DNA of 64,000 nt from Lepturacanthus savala (lineage: Eukaryota; Chordata; Actinopteri; Scombriformes; Trichiuridae), in contig CM060476.1 of NCBI GenBank assembly GCA_030544235.1, forward strand, positions 24,728,733-24,792,732. The letters run 5' to 3'. Within the stretch, counting starts at the first letter, position 1, and every line of letters begins with the position of its first letter. Under the pieces are notes generated by a model. That model did not search any database. It had not been told where the DNA came from and saw nothing but the letters and a program-made list of their open reading frames with translations. Positions 44,518 through 58,324 of this stretch are shown here, piece by piece. Position numbers and translations under genes: made by a program.

Positions 44518-46685
44518 GGTCAAGTCAAGTCACTTACAGCCCAAAATTACAAATCACAGATTTGCCTCGATGGGCTTCACAGCTTCACAGATGGACAGGC
44601 TGCAATAGATGAAGTGAACAGGATGAAAACAATACATTAGAAGAGGAAATGTTGAGTATAACATAAATAATATTGAAATATTATATAATATTATATTATA
44701 TATATAATAATAAATATTATATATATATTATTAAAAATATTGGTGTATGTAGACGATGAGGTGACAGGATCCGTTGCAGCTTCCAGGTTTCTCCAGGACA
44801 GCATCAGACCCTCCAACAACAGAAACTCATTCAGTGGCTGCACTGCAGCATGGTCTGAGAATGAGAAAACACAGAAAACTGATTTAAAAATGGTGCATCA
44901 GTGGGTGATGAGTGTTATCGGCGGATGATACAGAACTATGAGATCCTTCAGATAGGATGGAGCCTGACCATTAAGAGCTTTGTAGATAGGAAGATGTTGA
45001 TTCTATTCTTGATTTCAACTCACTGCAGAGAGGCTAATGCTGGGGAGATAGTGCCTGTTAGTGCCTGTTAATATATGTGCAGCAGCATCTGGATCAGCTG
45101 GAGAGTCTTTAGAGACGTTTTAGTGCAGCCTGACAATAAAGAATTGCAGTAATCCAGCCTGGAAATGCATGCACAAGCTTTTCTGCATCTTTTAGAGACA
45201 GGAAGTGTCTGACCTTTGCTATGCTTGTAGGTGAAAGAACGCAGTCCTAGAAATCTGTCTAATGTGGGCAATTAATTACCTTAATCATAAAGATGACTTA
45301 AAGATTTCTTAAAGTTTAGTTGGAGGCCAAAGGGATGCCATCCAAAGTAACTATATTAGAGGATATTGAATATCTGAGGTGTTCAGACCCAAGAGTCTGA
45401 GTTTAGTAGCAGAAAGATGCAGGTCATTAAGGATATGTCCTTAAGATATGCTTGAAGTTTTGCTGGTTGGTTTCATTTGGCTTAATTGACAGACAAGGTT
45501 GTCTATCATTTACAAACAGTGGAAATTAACAGTGTTTCCTAAAGGAAGCATAGAAAGGGTAAAATGTATTGGTCCATGCACAGAACCTTGTGGATCTCCA
45601 TGTCTAAGTTTTGCACAGATAGAATAATCATTGTTAACATGAACAATGAAATGAGATAGGACTTACACCAGCCTAATACAGCCCCTGATCTGATCATCAA
45701 TGACCACAACAGATAGAACAGAGAGAACAAGAAACAATGTTAAAATGAACAAATTGGGAATGATCTGAGAGCTAGGACTTAAAGCAGCCTAATACCAATA
45801 AGATGCTCTAATCTCTATTGTAGGATCTGATGGTAAATGATGTCAAATGCAGCACTAAGGTCTAACAGAACAAGAGTGGAGACAAAGCCTTTATCATACG
45901 AATTCAGAATATCATTAGAAACCTTCACCAGTACTGTCTCTGTGCGGTGTTGCATTCTAAATCCTGACTGGAAATCATCATATAAACCATTGTTGTGTAG
46001 CAAGTCACACAGCTGATTGGTGATGGGATCTTAGAGAGAAAGGGGAAGTTGTATATAGGTCTAGAGTTGGATATGAGTCAAGCATGGATTTTAGAGGAGA
46101 GGTTTAATTACAGCTACTCTGAGGTCTGTGATACATAGCCAGATAATAAGGACATATTGAGCATTTCCAGTAAGGAAGTGATAATCCAAGGAAACATTTC
46201 TTAAGCAATTCCAATGGAATAGGGTCCAAAAGACAGGTTGATGTTTTGGTTTAAGAAATCAACGAAACTAGTTCAGAAAGCTTGATTGAAGAAAATAAGT
46301 CTAGGTAGATGTTTGCTCTTTCAACCGTCTCTACGATCCCTGTGTTTGAGGGAAGGTTAGTGCCAGTTGATGGTAAGAGGTGAGAAATTCTGTCTCTTAT
46401 TGTCATAATTTTGTCATTAATGAAGCCAGCAAAGTCAATGCTACCAAGTAGGAATACGTGGATCAATAAAGTAGTGACTTTTTGTCAGTGTAGTTAAAGT
46501 GCTGAAAAGGAGATTAAGGTTGTTTTTGTTTTTTTCCATTAGTGAGGAGTAATAGGTGGAGGGCCTTCCTGTACATTCTGAGACCTGCTTTCCATGTGCA
46601 GAGAGATTCTTCCACTTTCCTGGAGCGCCATATTAGTTTGTCTTCACAAAGTTAGCTTCAATTTATGGGTTTGAGAGTTATATCA
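44518..46685 (-). mobile_element. L2 LINE subfamily, copy A, minus strand
   Basis: The 3' UTR lies at the low-coordinate end: TCAAGTCAAGTCACTTACAG, then CAAATCACAGATTTGCC, then GTGACAGGATCCGTTGCAGC. RT remnants follow, and the element ends at about 46685 in the endonuclease-RT linker. The whole 44.5-46.7 kb segment aligns collinearly with 56.45-58.9 kb. Many stops and frameshifts. Confidence 0.8.
45068..46003 (-). pseudogene. L2 RT remnant, copy A
   Basis: Readable pieces in minus-strand order are DDFQSGFRMQHRTETVLVKV and VLLDLSAAFDIIYHQIL (46003-45815), a decayed GDPQGSVHGPIHF motif near 45585, and SRLDYCNSLLSG near 45140, which belongs to the C-terminal region. The catalytic YADD box is not recognisable. 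Numerous frame changes; no function possible. Confidence 0.75.
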
Positions 46686-47645
46686 GGCCACAACACTTTT
46701 TTGTTTAGCTAACTTCTTTTTTAGAGAAGTGATAGTGTCATGAGTTGCACCCTGGTGTCGCTCGCTTCCTGTATCTTCAGAGAGTTTCAGAGCTTCAGAG
46801 ATGAGGTAAAACAAACAAAACTTAGTAGCAATGCAGATATACTGCAGCACACAACAAAATGAAAGCTCAGAAAAAACGTAAATGAAACAATATGCTCACC
46901 ATAGTACGTAGTATATCCGCTGTCACTCAGACAAATACTGTCTGTTAAAATTACGGTAGTTGTCAGGCAAAGGCAAATATTAACTACGAATCAGCATGGA
47001 AAGCAAATATCTTAAAAAAAGAATGTCTCCCATACCCCCTAGTTGTGTCTTCTCTGCACGTTTTTCACCCCTAAACAGTTTGCATTCCAGTGTTTATAGC
47101 TATTAAATTATCTTTCCTAATAATTTATTTTGTGCACCAAAAGAAAAAAGAAGTTGAGAATATCGCAAAACAAGAAGCCATAAAATAGAAAAACAACAGT
47201 GCTGCGGTTAGAAAGAGACCACACAGGATAACAAAAGATACCACGGGATGAACACGCTTAGTCACATAACCAGACATGTTTATGCTCAACAGCAAGGCCT
47301 CCGTAGGGAGAACTTGTAACACGTTTGTGTGTGTGTGTGTGTGTATTCCCAAGACAACTTGCTCACAGCCTTATCTCTCCAACAAGAACTTAATGGGGTA
47401 ATGGAAACCTCCTAGTGCATGCTGGTGGTGGGTGGTAGAGCTACACACCGCCAGATGCAAAGGTCTCATATTGTGCCTTTCCTGGAAGTTTTGATATCCT
47501 TAACATGATATTTGTGATTTAAAGTACCCAAGTTTAACCCACCCTCTCAACTGCCCAAAAAAAAGATAGATAAATGACAGATATTAGCATATTGCCAGGC
47601 TAGCCATGTTAGCAGTAAGCAATACTTGAATGCTGATGATACACA
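46686..47645. other. Unannotated sequence
   Basis: No gene recognised; a short (GT)n at about 47327-47344. Confidence 0.45.
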
Positions 47646-49399
<1,754 letters not shown>

Positions 49400-49700
49400 C
49401 AACAGCCATTAATTGCTCTAAATCTAATTAATTAATCTAAATAGGGCCCTATGTGTAATTTCATGACGTTTTCATAATGAGCCATAACCCCTTTGTTCCT
49501 TAGACAAATCTCTCTTCATAAGCAACTCCCTCTGAATTGAATCCTGGGTTCCATAAGACCAGTCTAAAGCCCGTGGAACACGCCGCTCAATGTTGCGTTG
49601 ATTTTTTCTTCACCTCGTTCAGCATGCACGCTTAACCCAATTTCACAGCTGTTTGAATTGGATGGATTTGACTCTGTCCAATGAGAGACTGCAGTGATTT
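49400..49700. other. Candidate conserved non-coding stretch
   Basis: Repeat-free, with homeodomain-type sites (GCCATTAATTG, CTAATTAATTAATC) and a compact ATTTCATGACGTTTTCATAATG segment. It contrasts with the decayed DNA around it. Conservation untested. Confidence 0.25.
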
Positions 49701-50614
49701 CTCCTCAAGCAGGGCCTCAGTGAAAGAGGAGGGGAGGAGGGAGGAAAGAGTGCAAAAAAGTGGAGGATAGAAGGGTTTTAAAAAAGACCATTAAATAATT
49801 AAAAAAAAAAATACTTTTTTGAAGAAAAATGAAAATCAATAAATAAACATCCCCAACTTGATCCAGTTTATTTGATAACATGTATATTATATTGTTGAGT
49901 CTAGGCTAAAATAGATATCTGCAGACAGTCATTAGGCAAATAAAGTATTTGATTCTACGAGAGATAGAAACGTGGACAGGGTATGTTTCTGCAAACAATG
50001 TAATGTGTCATGTATCAGATCAATGTCTTTTGATATGAACATATGTTTTCACTAATACTGTTTTATGGTTTGGTTGTTTAAGCACAAAACCAAATATGGG
50101 TGTGACAACCAAAACCAGAGCTCTTTTTTTCTTTAATATTATTATCACTGTATTATTATTATCATTGATATTATTAATATTGGCAGTGTTTTAAGGTTCT
50201 ATGAGGCTATAATAAAACCACACAGCAATTCTTATTAAAAAACAACAACAAATAAACATTGAATATAAATGTATTCAAAAGCTATTTGTCAGGAATGAAG
50301 TGTGACTTTAAAATTTTCTTATTTTTTTTCTTATTTTTAATTAGCAAGTACCTTGAAGATTCTTAAACTTACATTTAAGTGTTTTTTTTCCAAATTTCAG
50401 TTCTGTTTTTAACAAATTCCATACGTAGCAAGTCAACGTAAATGGTAAATCTAAACATTGAAGTGCCTCAAGGGGTGCTGAGCTATCTGTTCATATTCAC
50501 TTTGTACACTAATGAGTAAAAAAGCAGCAGCCTAGACACAATTATTTTAACTATTTTGACTATTGGTGACTGTGCCTCTGTTTATCAAAGAGAGTTTGAT
50601 TAGTGTGTATTTGA

Positions 50615-50689
50615 CTGCACTCCAGCACACCCCTGTGACCATAGTGAGGAATAAGAGGGTATAGAAGATGAATGAATGAATGAATGATT
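50615..50689 (+). mobile_element. SINE tail-only insertion with 9-bp target duplication
   Basis: CTCCAGCACACCCCTGTGAC and AGTGAGGAATAAGAGGGTAT are the last 60 bp of the SINE family at 7936-8303, followed by a (TGAA)n tail. TGTATTTGA flanks it at 50606-50614 and 50690-50698. Extreme 5' truncation explains its size. Confidence 0.85.
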
Positions 50690-50806
50690 TGTATTTGATA
50701 TAATATTTTTTTCCTTTAACCTTTGCTTTGTTGAAGGTCAGTTATATAGCTTCTCTAACCAATGGATTTGGAGAATTTAACTTCAAAGTGTGTCAAATTG
50801 TCCGCA

Positions 50807-52489
50807 CTATTCAAAGTCATCAAGATTTGATGGGGGCCCTCTGTTCATCCTGACTGGGTATCTGCGGTCAGGTGACTGTGACCCTGGAGCTAAGGGCTCT
50901 GGACTTTGCTCAGGAAGGATTCCTGGCCAGTCCCTGATGTGTTGTTCACCACTCATGGTTCTTGGACCATGTGACTGGGTAGAGAGATTTCCATTTACTA
51001 TTATAGGATTGAAATGGGATGAGTTTCTGGTGATGACATGGTGGTTGTTTTTGGCTGTCACCATAGAGCTTTTTATAGCAACGATTTTGTATGGGTGTGG
51101 GTTGTAGGCAGGACATAGCTTCCCATCTTTCTTTTGACGACAAAGGACAGTGTCACCCACCCTCAGTGTCGATGGAGTAGCAAGGCGCATCCTGTCCACA
51201 TTGCGTTTCATCTGATTCTTTTCCAGGGAATCTGCTAGTTGTATAGGTAAAGCAGTTGGACACCTGATGGGGACAGGAGAATCAGGTAACTTGATCCGAA
51301 GGGGCCTCAAAAATAGAAAAACATCAGCAGGAGCCAGGCCAGTTGAGCAGTGAGGTGTGGCATGATAATTGCGAAGGAAAGTGTACAAAGTCTATTTCCA
51401 TGAGTGGCAATCCACATGCGTTGCATGTTTAGCCTTTTCAAGAGTGTGCATGAAACGTTCGGCCTCTGCATTAGCCTGCAGCCAAAGTGGGTGAAAAGTG
51501 GTAAGGTTGGAGACCTAGGCTCCAGCGTTCGATATGAGCAGGTGGCTTAGATTTGGGGTTGTTGACAATCCATTCCAAAGGTTTGTGGTCACTGACAAGG
51601 GTAAATGGTGCCCCATTAAGATACATGAGAGATGAGATAAGATACGAGAGTATTTTTGTTCAATGGGTGACAAAGCCCTGCTTGCATAACTCACCAACCT
51701 GGCTGGTTCATGTGGGCTACGTCTCTGTGCTACCAGGGTGCAAAAGCCCACAGAACTTATCGAGAGATCTTTGGCCTCTGTCCATGTCCAGCATCTATTC
51801 TTTTTTGTAAGCGATCTCAATGGCTGTGTTATGGTGGCAAAATCTTGAAGCGGGCACTGTGGTTTGCCATACCAAGAAGACTGTAAACGCCAGGATTGGT
51901 TGGTGCAGTAGTATCATGTAGTGCCTGAACTTTTTTTGGATCAGGAGAGAAACCTCCATCTGAGAATGTATATCCAAAGATGTCTAGAGCAGTTTGTGCA
52001 TTGGATCATTTGGCCTTGTTTAGAGTCAGCTTCTTTTCTTTCAGGCCCTGAGACATCTCTCTTAGGGCTTCATCATGGAGTGGGCCTGTCCACTTTCTCA
52101 ATCATGTCAAATGCCTCTAATCGTTTTAATTTGGCTTCAATTCTCTTCCTGATATGAAATGGCACTCTTCTGTGAGGTTGCGTGACTGGAGGAACATCTT
52201 TCTTTATAAGTAGCTTGACTTGAAAGCCTTTTAATTTTCCTATGATGTGGAAGAGATCAGCATACTCTGTAAGGAAATTTTCCACTGCATTTGGCTTTGT
52301 GTAGTGAGAAGTTTCAGTGGGTTGCACTAATTGCTGTGGTGTAAGGAGTGTGTTTGCGACTTTGAGCAGTCCTAACGCATTGCATGTTTTCCCCTGTGCT
52401 GGGCACACCATGCCCTCCCTGTGAGGAAAGGGGTCAGAACAGTTGTAGCATCTTTTCTTTTCATGTCTTCTTCTAATTTCTATAGCCAT
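50807..52489 (-). pseudogene. Ty3/gypsy-like LTR-retrotransposon remnant, internally deleted
   Basis: In minus-strand order there is a Gag zinc-knuckle-like region (CYNCSDPF...CPAQGKTC, near 52440), then the start of RT (PPVTQPHRRVPFHIRKRIEA, near 52170). Next come a short piece just after the RT active site (LREMSQGLKEKKLTLNK), the RNase H start (VSYASRALSPIEQKYS), and finally the end of integrase with its C-terminal part (GLAPADVFLF...VGDTVLCRQKKDGKL, 51388-50807). The protease, the RT palm with its catalytic Asp pair and most of the integrase core are missing. Stops and frameshifts separate the pieces. No LTRs were found. The order and wording fit Ty3/gypsy. It cannot make any active product. 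Confidence 0.85.
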
Positions 52490-53600
52490 AACGTTCTCTC
52501 TTCAAAATAAAAAAAAATAAAAAACCCCGCTAAACACAGTTTCATGAGTTGCAGCATTCTAAGTCCTTTTCGTCTTGTCCTTTTAATCAAATGCTGCTCT
52601 AGTTTAAATTACTTGTAGAAGTTTTATCTCTTTCTAATTTTTAACCTTGGGTTTTCAGTCTTACGCTTCTTTGTGTAATTGCATTGGTATATAATGCTGC
52701 TGTTTATGACTGTGTTCTGTTTTTGGCACTCTTTTTTAATAATTTTGTACATTTAGGATGATTGGGAGGAAGTTCTGTTTTAAGACAGTAAAGTTTATCT
52801 TCAATAAATCTTTACTGGAGCATTCTGCTAACCCAAAACAGCACACAGATACAAACTGAGGTTACATTTATTCCATTTATTTCAAGCCAAAACACAGGTC
52901 AAAAGTCTCTTGGGTGACATCGCTAAAGGAAATAAAATGCTTTGGTATTTAAATATTTTTTATGTGGATTAAATTTCCCTCATTTACTTTTTATTAAAAA
53001 GGCTCTTATTGCACTTAGAATAATCTAAGAAACATAGTTGTGTATAGTGTATAGTGTATAAAGCTGCAACAAATTGCTTTACATAAATAATCATAAAAAT
53101 GTAGAAACTAAACAAACAAGGGCAGAGTCTCATAATGAATTAAAAAGCCAAAGAATAAAAATGACAATAAAACACAGTAGAACCTCTGATCTGAAATTAA
53201 TTGAGTCCATATAAGATAGGTACATAAATAAAGCTGGAGCAGATGTGTCTGAGCTGTTATAGCCAACATATCAGACTCTAGAATCAGGATCAATATATGC
53301 ATCAGCCCCATACCTGAATAAGTTGTCATTATCCACTGCGGATATCTGATCAGTCCCATCTCTGCATTTTACATCACATCATATCATATAGTATTATTAT
53401 AATCCTAGATTTCAGTTGAGCTCTGTTGTGTCCACTAGTACATTACAGTTGCACTGACACACAGAGTTAGTACAGATGTGTGTCAAACAGTCAATAAATG
53501 ATCATGTTTATAGATATTGAGCTCTGGCATAAAGTTATTAGCAGCAGCAGTGTGTATGATGGGTTTAGTGGAGTGTAACGTTGCTCATATGAAGGACTTC
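52490..53600. other. Unannotated AT-rich sequence
   Basis: No gene or element recognised; no LTR flank of the neighbouring remnant could be identified here. Confidence 0.45.
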
Positions 53601-53604
53601 TTAA

Positions 53605-54007
53605 CCTATTTAAGTCCAGCGACAACTGTAGTTACTGAAGTCTATGACTGTCATTATCTACACAAAATAAAAATTTCTTAATACACTTTTCCAATGACAT
53701 GATCAAAGACAACACAAAGATTTTAAGCAAAAAAACATAATAATAAGTTTCCAAGTGCTTCCTGTAATATGACATCATCTAATTCTTGCCTCGTTCTCCT
53801 GACTAATATGACGAAGACAAACCCTCCAAGAACAAGGTAATTTTATTTAAATTGGATTAGAGGCATTTAAATATGATTTTTAAAGCTGATGTGTATGTTG
53901 AAGTATCTATAACCACAAAAAAATATGTTGTATCTGGGATGATTATTAGTGACTCATCTAATAAATTCATATGCATACAAACTTTGAAAAAAATGGGCTT
54001 AAATGGG
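53605..54007. mobile_element. Second piggyBac-like MITE (TTAA-flanked), 403 bp
   Basis: TTAA at 53601-53604 and 54008-54011 bracket inverted ends: CCTATTTAAGTCCAGC at the left and, complemented, CCCATTTAAGCCCATT at the right. It is non-coding. The ends differ from those of the 1472-1994 family, so this is a separate family. Confidence 0.7.
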
Positions 54008-54104
54008 TTAAGGGTCAAGGGACCTGATGTTTGCAGCAACAGTTTTAATCGGTTTTAGTTTTGAATATCGGCTGTGCAAGTATACTACTTCTGATTAACT
54101 TAAA

Positions 54105-54239
<135 letters not shown>

Positions 54240-55069
54240 AAGTAACTATTTTCAAAGTGATCTTGTTTATGGGTAAATTGTTTATTTGGTGCCATGAGTG
54301 TGTGTGATGGATAAAGTGGCTGTGTATGTGTTAAAGGTGAAGGCAGCACAGGCCTGTTTCTGCTCCTGGTGCATTAGTAGGACCTCCGTAAAGCATAAAG
54401 TCTTTGTACCCCAGTGGAACGTCCTCCCTTCTTTATCTGCTGGCCTCTCTCTGCTTTAATTGTAGAGTTCAGGATGACTGGGATTCACCTTCAGCTTCTA
54501 CCAGGCTCAATACATCTCTTCCCCCTACAGTCCGCACCTTTACCTGGAAGGTGAAGCTAGGGTGGCTGTATAATGTACAGCTCTCATCTCCATCCTCTGG
54601 CAGTATCGCTCTTTATCTTGTAGAGTGGTAAAATCTATTGATATCAGCTGACTTGAGAAGGGAATGATTGATTGGGAGAGCATGCGATGAAAGGGGAGAA
54701 AGAAGAGGCTTATCAGAGGTGGCTTGAGAAATGAGAATGATGTAGAGATAGGCAAAGAAAGTGAGAAATAGTGAGTAAAGATAAATGTGTTACAATCATT
54801 GTTATGAATCATATTTACTGTTAATACAGTGGGGCAAAGAAGTATTTAGTCAGCCACTAATTGTGCAACTTCTCCCACTTAAAAAAAGATGAGAGAGGCC
54901 TGTAATTTTCATCATAGCTATAGCTCAACTACGAGAGACAAAATTAGAAAAACAAAAAATCACATTGTCTGATTTTTTAATAATTCATTTGCAAATTATT
55001 TTGGAAAATAAGTATTTATTAATATATTAAAAAACGTTCATCTCAATACGTTGTTATATAGATCAAACA

Positions 55070-56429
55070 TTTTCTGGTTTTCCCACACTGTTGCTGGTAT
55101 TTTGGCCCATTCCCCCATGCAGATCCCCTCTAGAGCAGTGATGTGTTGAAGCTGTCACTGGGCAACGTAGACTTTCAACTCCCTCCAAAGATTGTCTATG
55201 GGGTTGAGGTCTGGAGACTGGTAGGACATTCCAGGACCTTAAAATTCTTCTTATGAAGCCATGCCTTTGTTGCTGGTGCTGTGTGTTTGGGATCATTGTC
55301 ATGCTGAAAGAACCAGCCACATTTCATCTTCAATGCCCTTGCTGATGGAAGGAGGTTTTGACTCAAAATCTCACTATACACAGCAGAATCATTCTTTCCT
55401 TTACACAGATCAGTCGTCCTGGTCCCTTTACATAAAAACAGCCCCAATGCATGATGTTTCCACCCCCATGCTTCATCGTAGGTATGGTGTTTTTTGGATG
55501 CAACTCAGCATTCTTTTTCCTTCAAACACAAGTTGAGTTCTTACCAAAAAGTTCTATTTTGGTTTTATCTAACCCAGCAGTTCCCAAACTTTTTTAGCCA
55601 TGCACCCCATCTATATCCCAATCTGGTTGACGCACCCCTATTTCCCACAACTTCCAAAAAACACAACTAAATGTCTTAAGGCAGCATGTTTAATTCTGCT
55701 CAACCAGAACACATTATCTAATGATCACATTAACAAAAGAGCGTAATGTCTCTACCTCTCTGCTTTACATGGTGGCGTGTGTTACTGATAAATAACAAAC
55801 ATCAACAGCTGCTTCATCTGCTGTGTCCATGTTTACAAACATCTTTTTTTCCTGCAACACAATCAATAACACCGTGGAGTCTCTGCTTCAACCACATCTC
55901 CGCAAATGTGATATGACTCCAGTGACTGGACTCGACTGCGCATGTCTGATGCAGGAATAATGATGCACCAAAAAAATAAAGTGTTAAATCAGCATGTCTA
56001 AACAGAGAGAAGTTGTATAACAGGATGTTGAATATCCATTTAATATGATGAATAAAACGTTTGTTTAGATGTCTTTATTGAAAAAAAAAAACTTAAAACT
56101 AAACTAAAACTAAAAACACTCCAGACCGCCATCACGTTTTTTAGCTTGCACACCCCTGAGTGGCCGCTCGCGCACCACACTTTGGGAATCCCTGATCTAA
56201 CCATATGAAATTCTCCCAATCTTAATCTGGATCATCCAAATGCTCTCTAGCAAACTTCAGATGGGCCTGGCCATGTACTGGCTGAAGCAGTGGGACAGGT
56301 CTGGCTGCAGGATTTGAGTCCCAGGTGGTGTAGTGTGTTATTGATGGTAGTCTTTGTTACTTTGGTCCCAGCTCTCTGCAGGTCATTCACTAGGTCTCCC
56401 CATGTGGTTCTGGATATTTTGCTCACCAT
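55070..56429 (-). pseudogene. Tc1-like transposase, broken by a MITE
   Basis: The N-terminal part remains in 56429-56247 (SKISRTTWGDLVNDLQRAGTK, the end of the DNA-binding region). The middle part is cut by the MITE. The C-terminal part in 55447-55196 has FQHDNDPKHTA with the second catalytic Asp. The third acidic position is readable after a frameshift as NPIDNLWREL, so the usual Glu is Asp. A stop follows near 55160. The first DNA-binding helix-turn-helix is lost. Confidence 0.85.
55575..56194. mobile_element. hAT-type MITE, 620 bp, 8-bp target duplication
   Basis: The element has ends CAGCAGTTCCCAAACTTTTT and, complemented, CAGGGATTCCCAAAGTGTGG. It is flanked by ATCTAACC at 55567-55574 and 56195-56202. 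Eight-base duplications and CAG(G/C)-type ends are typical of hAT. It has no transposase. It interrupts the Tc1 transposase between codons for a conserved segment, which rejoins perfectly if the MITE and one duplication are ignored. Confidence 0.9.
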
Positions 56430-57100
56430 TTTTGAAAAAAAAAAAAATAGAAAGAAACCTCAGGAATAGAAACAGAGGAGGATCCCTCTTCCAGGCTGTA
56501 TTAGATGAAGTGGCATGGGATGGAAACAATACATTTGAACAGTAAAAGTTGAGTATGACATAAAATAGATAACAGAAATATATTGAATTGTGTTGAATGT
56601 GTAGGATGAGGTGACAGGATCCATTGCAGCCAAATGATGAACCAGGAGAGCATCAGACCCTCAGCACCCGAAGGCTCTTTGTAGTGGCTGCACTGCAGCA
56701 TGTTGTGAATGAGGGAACATAGGAGAGGACTCCAGGAACAAAACAGATTCATAAACAGTCTAAGCCTATAGCAGCATGACAATGTTCTAGTCCAGCCAGG
56801 GCCAGCCCTAACTATAAGCTTCTTTAAAAAGTACACATTTTAACCTGTTCTTAAATGTAGGAAGGGTGTCTGCCCCCTAGACTGAAACAGGGAGATGATT
56901 CCACAGGAGAGGAGCCTTGTATTTGAAGGTTCTGCTACCATTTTGATTTTAGAAATTCTGGGAATCTCTAAAAAGCTGCATATTGGGAGCACAGTGTTCT
57001 CAGTGAATGATACAGAACTGTGAGATCCTTCAGATAGGATGGAGCCTGACAATTAATAGATTTGTAGATGATGAGGAGGATGTTGATTCTATTCTTTATT

Positions 57101-58106
57101 TCACAGGAAGCCAGGAAGTAACCTGGAAGTAACAAATGCATGGACAAGCTTTTCTGCATCTTTTAGTGACTGTGTCTGTGTCTGACCTGTTCTATGTTGC
57201 ATAGGTGAAAACACAGTCCTAGAAATTAGTTTAATGTGGGCAGTGAATGACAGATATTGATCAATGATGACTCCCAGATTTCTTAAAGTTGGTTTGGAGG
57301 CCAAGGAGATGCCATCCAAATTAGCTATATCACAGGATATTGAATTTCTCAGGTGTTCAGGCCCAAGCACAATAACTTCCATTTTGTCCGAGTTTAGTAG
57401 CAGAAAGTTACAGGTCATCCAGGATTTTATGTTCTTAAGGCATGTTTCAAGTTTTACTGGTTGGTTTGATTTGGATTCATTGATAGATACAGTTGTGTAT
57501 CATTAGCATTACAGTGAAAATCAATATTTCCTAATAATTTTACCTAAAGGAAGCATATTAACAGTGAAAAGTATTGGCCCAAACACAGAACCCTGTGGAA
57601 CTCCATGTCTAACTTTTGTACAGATAGAAGAAACAATCTTAACATGATCAAATTGGCAATGATCTGAGAGACAGGACTTAAAGCAGCCTAATACCAATAA
57701 GATGATCTAATCTCTATAGTAGGATCTGATGGTCAGTGATGTCAAATGCAGCACTAAGGTCTAACAGAACAAGAATGGAGACGTAGCCTTTATCAGACGA
57801 ATTCAGAATATCATTAGAAACCTTCACCAGTACCGTCTCTGTGCTGTGGTGCATTCTAAAACCTGACTGGAAATCATCATATAAACTATTGTTGTGTAGG
57901 ACGTCACACAGCTGTTTGGTGACTGATTTTTCCAGGATCTTAGAGAGAAAGGGAAGGTTGTATATAGGTCTAGAGATGGCTAAAACCTGAGTCAAGCTGT
58001 TTTTTATTTTTTTGAGGAGAGGTTTAATTGCAGCTACTTTGAGGACTGTGGTACATAGCCATATAATAAGTATAGGGTATAAGGTAGTATAAGGTATGGG
58101 ATCCAA
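57101..58106 (-). pseudogene. L2 RT remnant, copy B
   Basis: The frame 58106-57714 holds AAIKPLLKK, ISRPIYNLPFLSKILEKSV, DDFQSGFRMHHSTETVLVKV and LVLLDLSAAFDITDH. Later in other frames, HGVPQGSVFGPILFT is near 57600. NANDTQLYLS is near 57500, where the catalytic YADD has become NAND. NFLLLNSDKMEVIVLGPEHL and LRNLGVIIDQYLSFTAHI (57418-57260) belong to the C-terminal region. The first catalytic Asp is still present but the second site is destroyed. Confidence 0.82.
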
Positions 58107-58324
58107 AAGTTAGGTTGATGTTTTGGATGAAGAAATCAATGAAGCTAGTTTAGAAAGGTTGATTGAAGAAAATAAGTCTAGGTAAATGTTTGCTCTTTCA
58201 TCCATGTCTACAATCCCTGTGTTTGAGGGGAGATTGGTGCCAGTTGATGGAAGGAGGTGATAAATTCTCTCTCTAATTGTTATAATTTGTCATTAAAATA
58301 GTCCATGAAGTTCTTGCTACTGAG

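Larger units (their letters stand above)
54827..56432 (-). mobile_element. Tc1-like transposon (DD34E type), truncated and interrupted
   Basis: The left terminus is CAGTGGGGCAAAGAAGTATT, preceded by TA at 54825-54826. The minus-strand transposase follows. The other terminus and the first transposase exon-equivalent are missing: the match ends at about 56432 in an A-rich run next to the L2 3' end. A hAT-type MITE sits inside at 55575-56194. The order of events is therefore Tc1 insertion first, MITE later. Confidence 0.88.
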
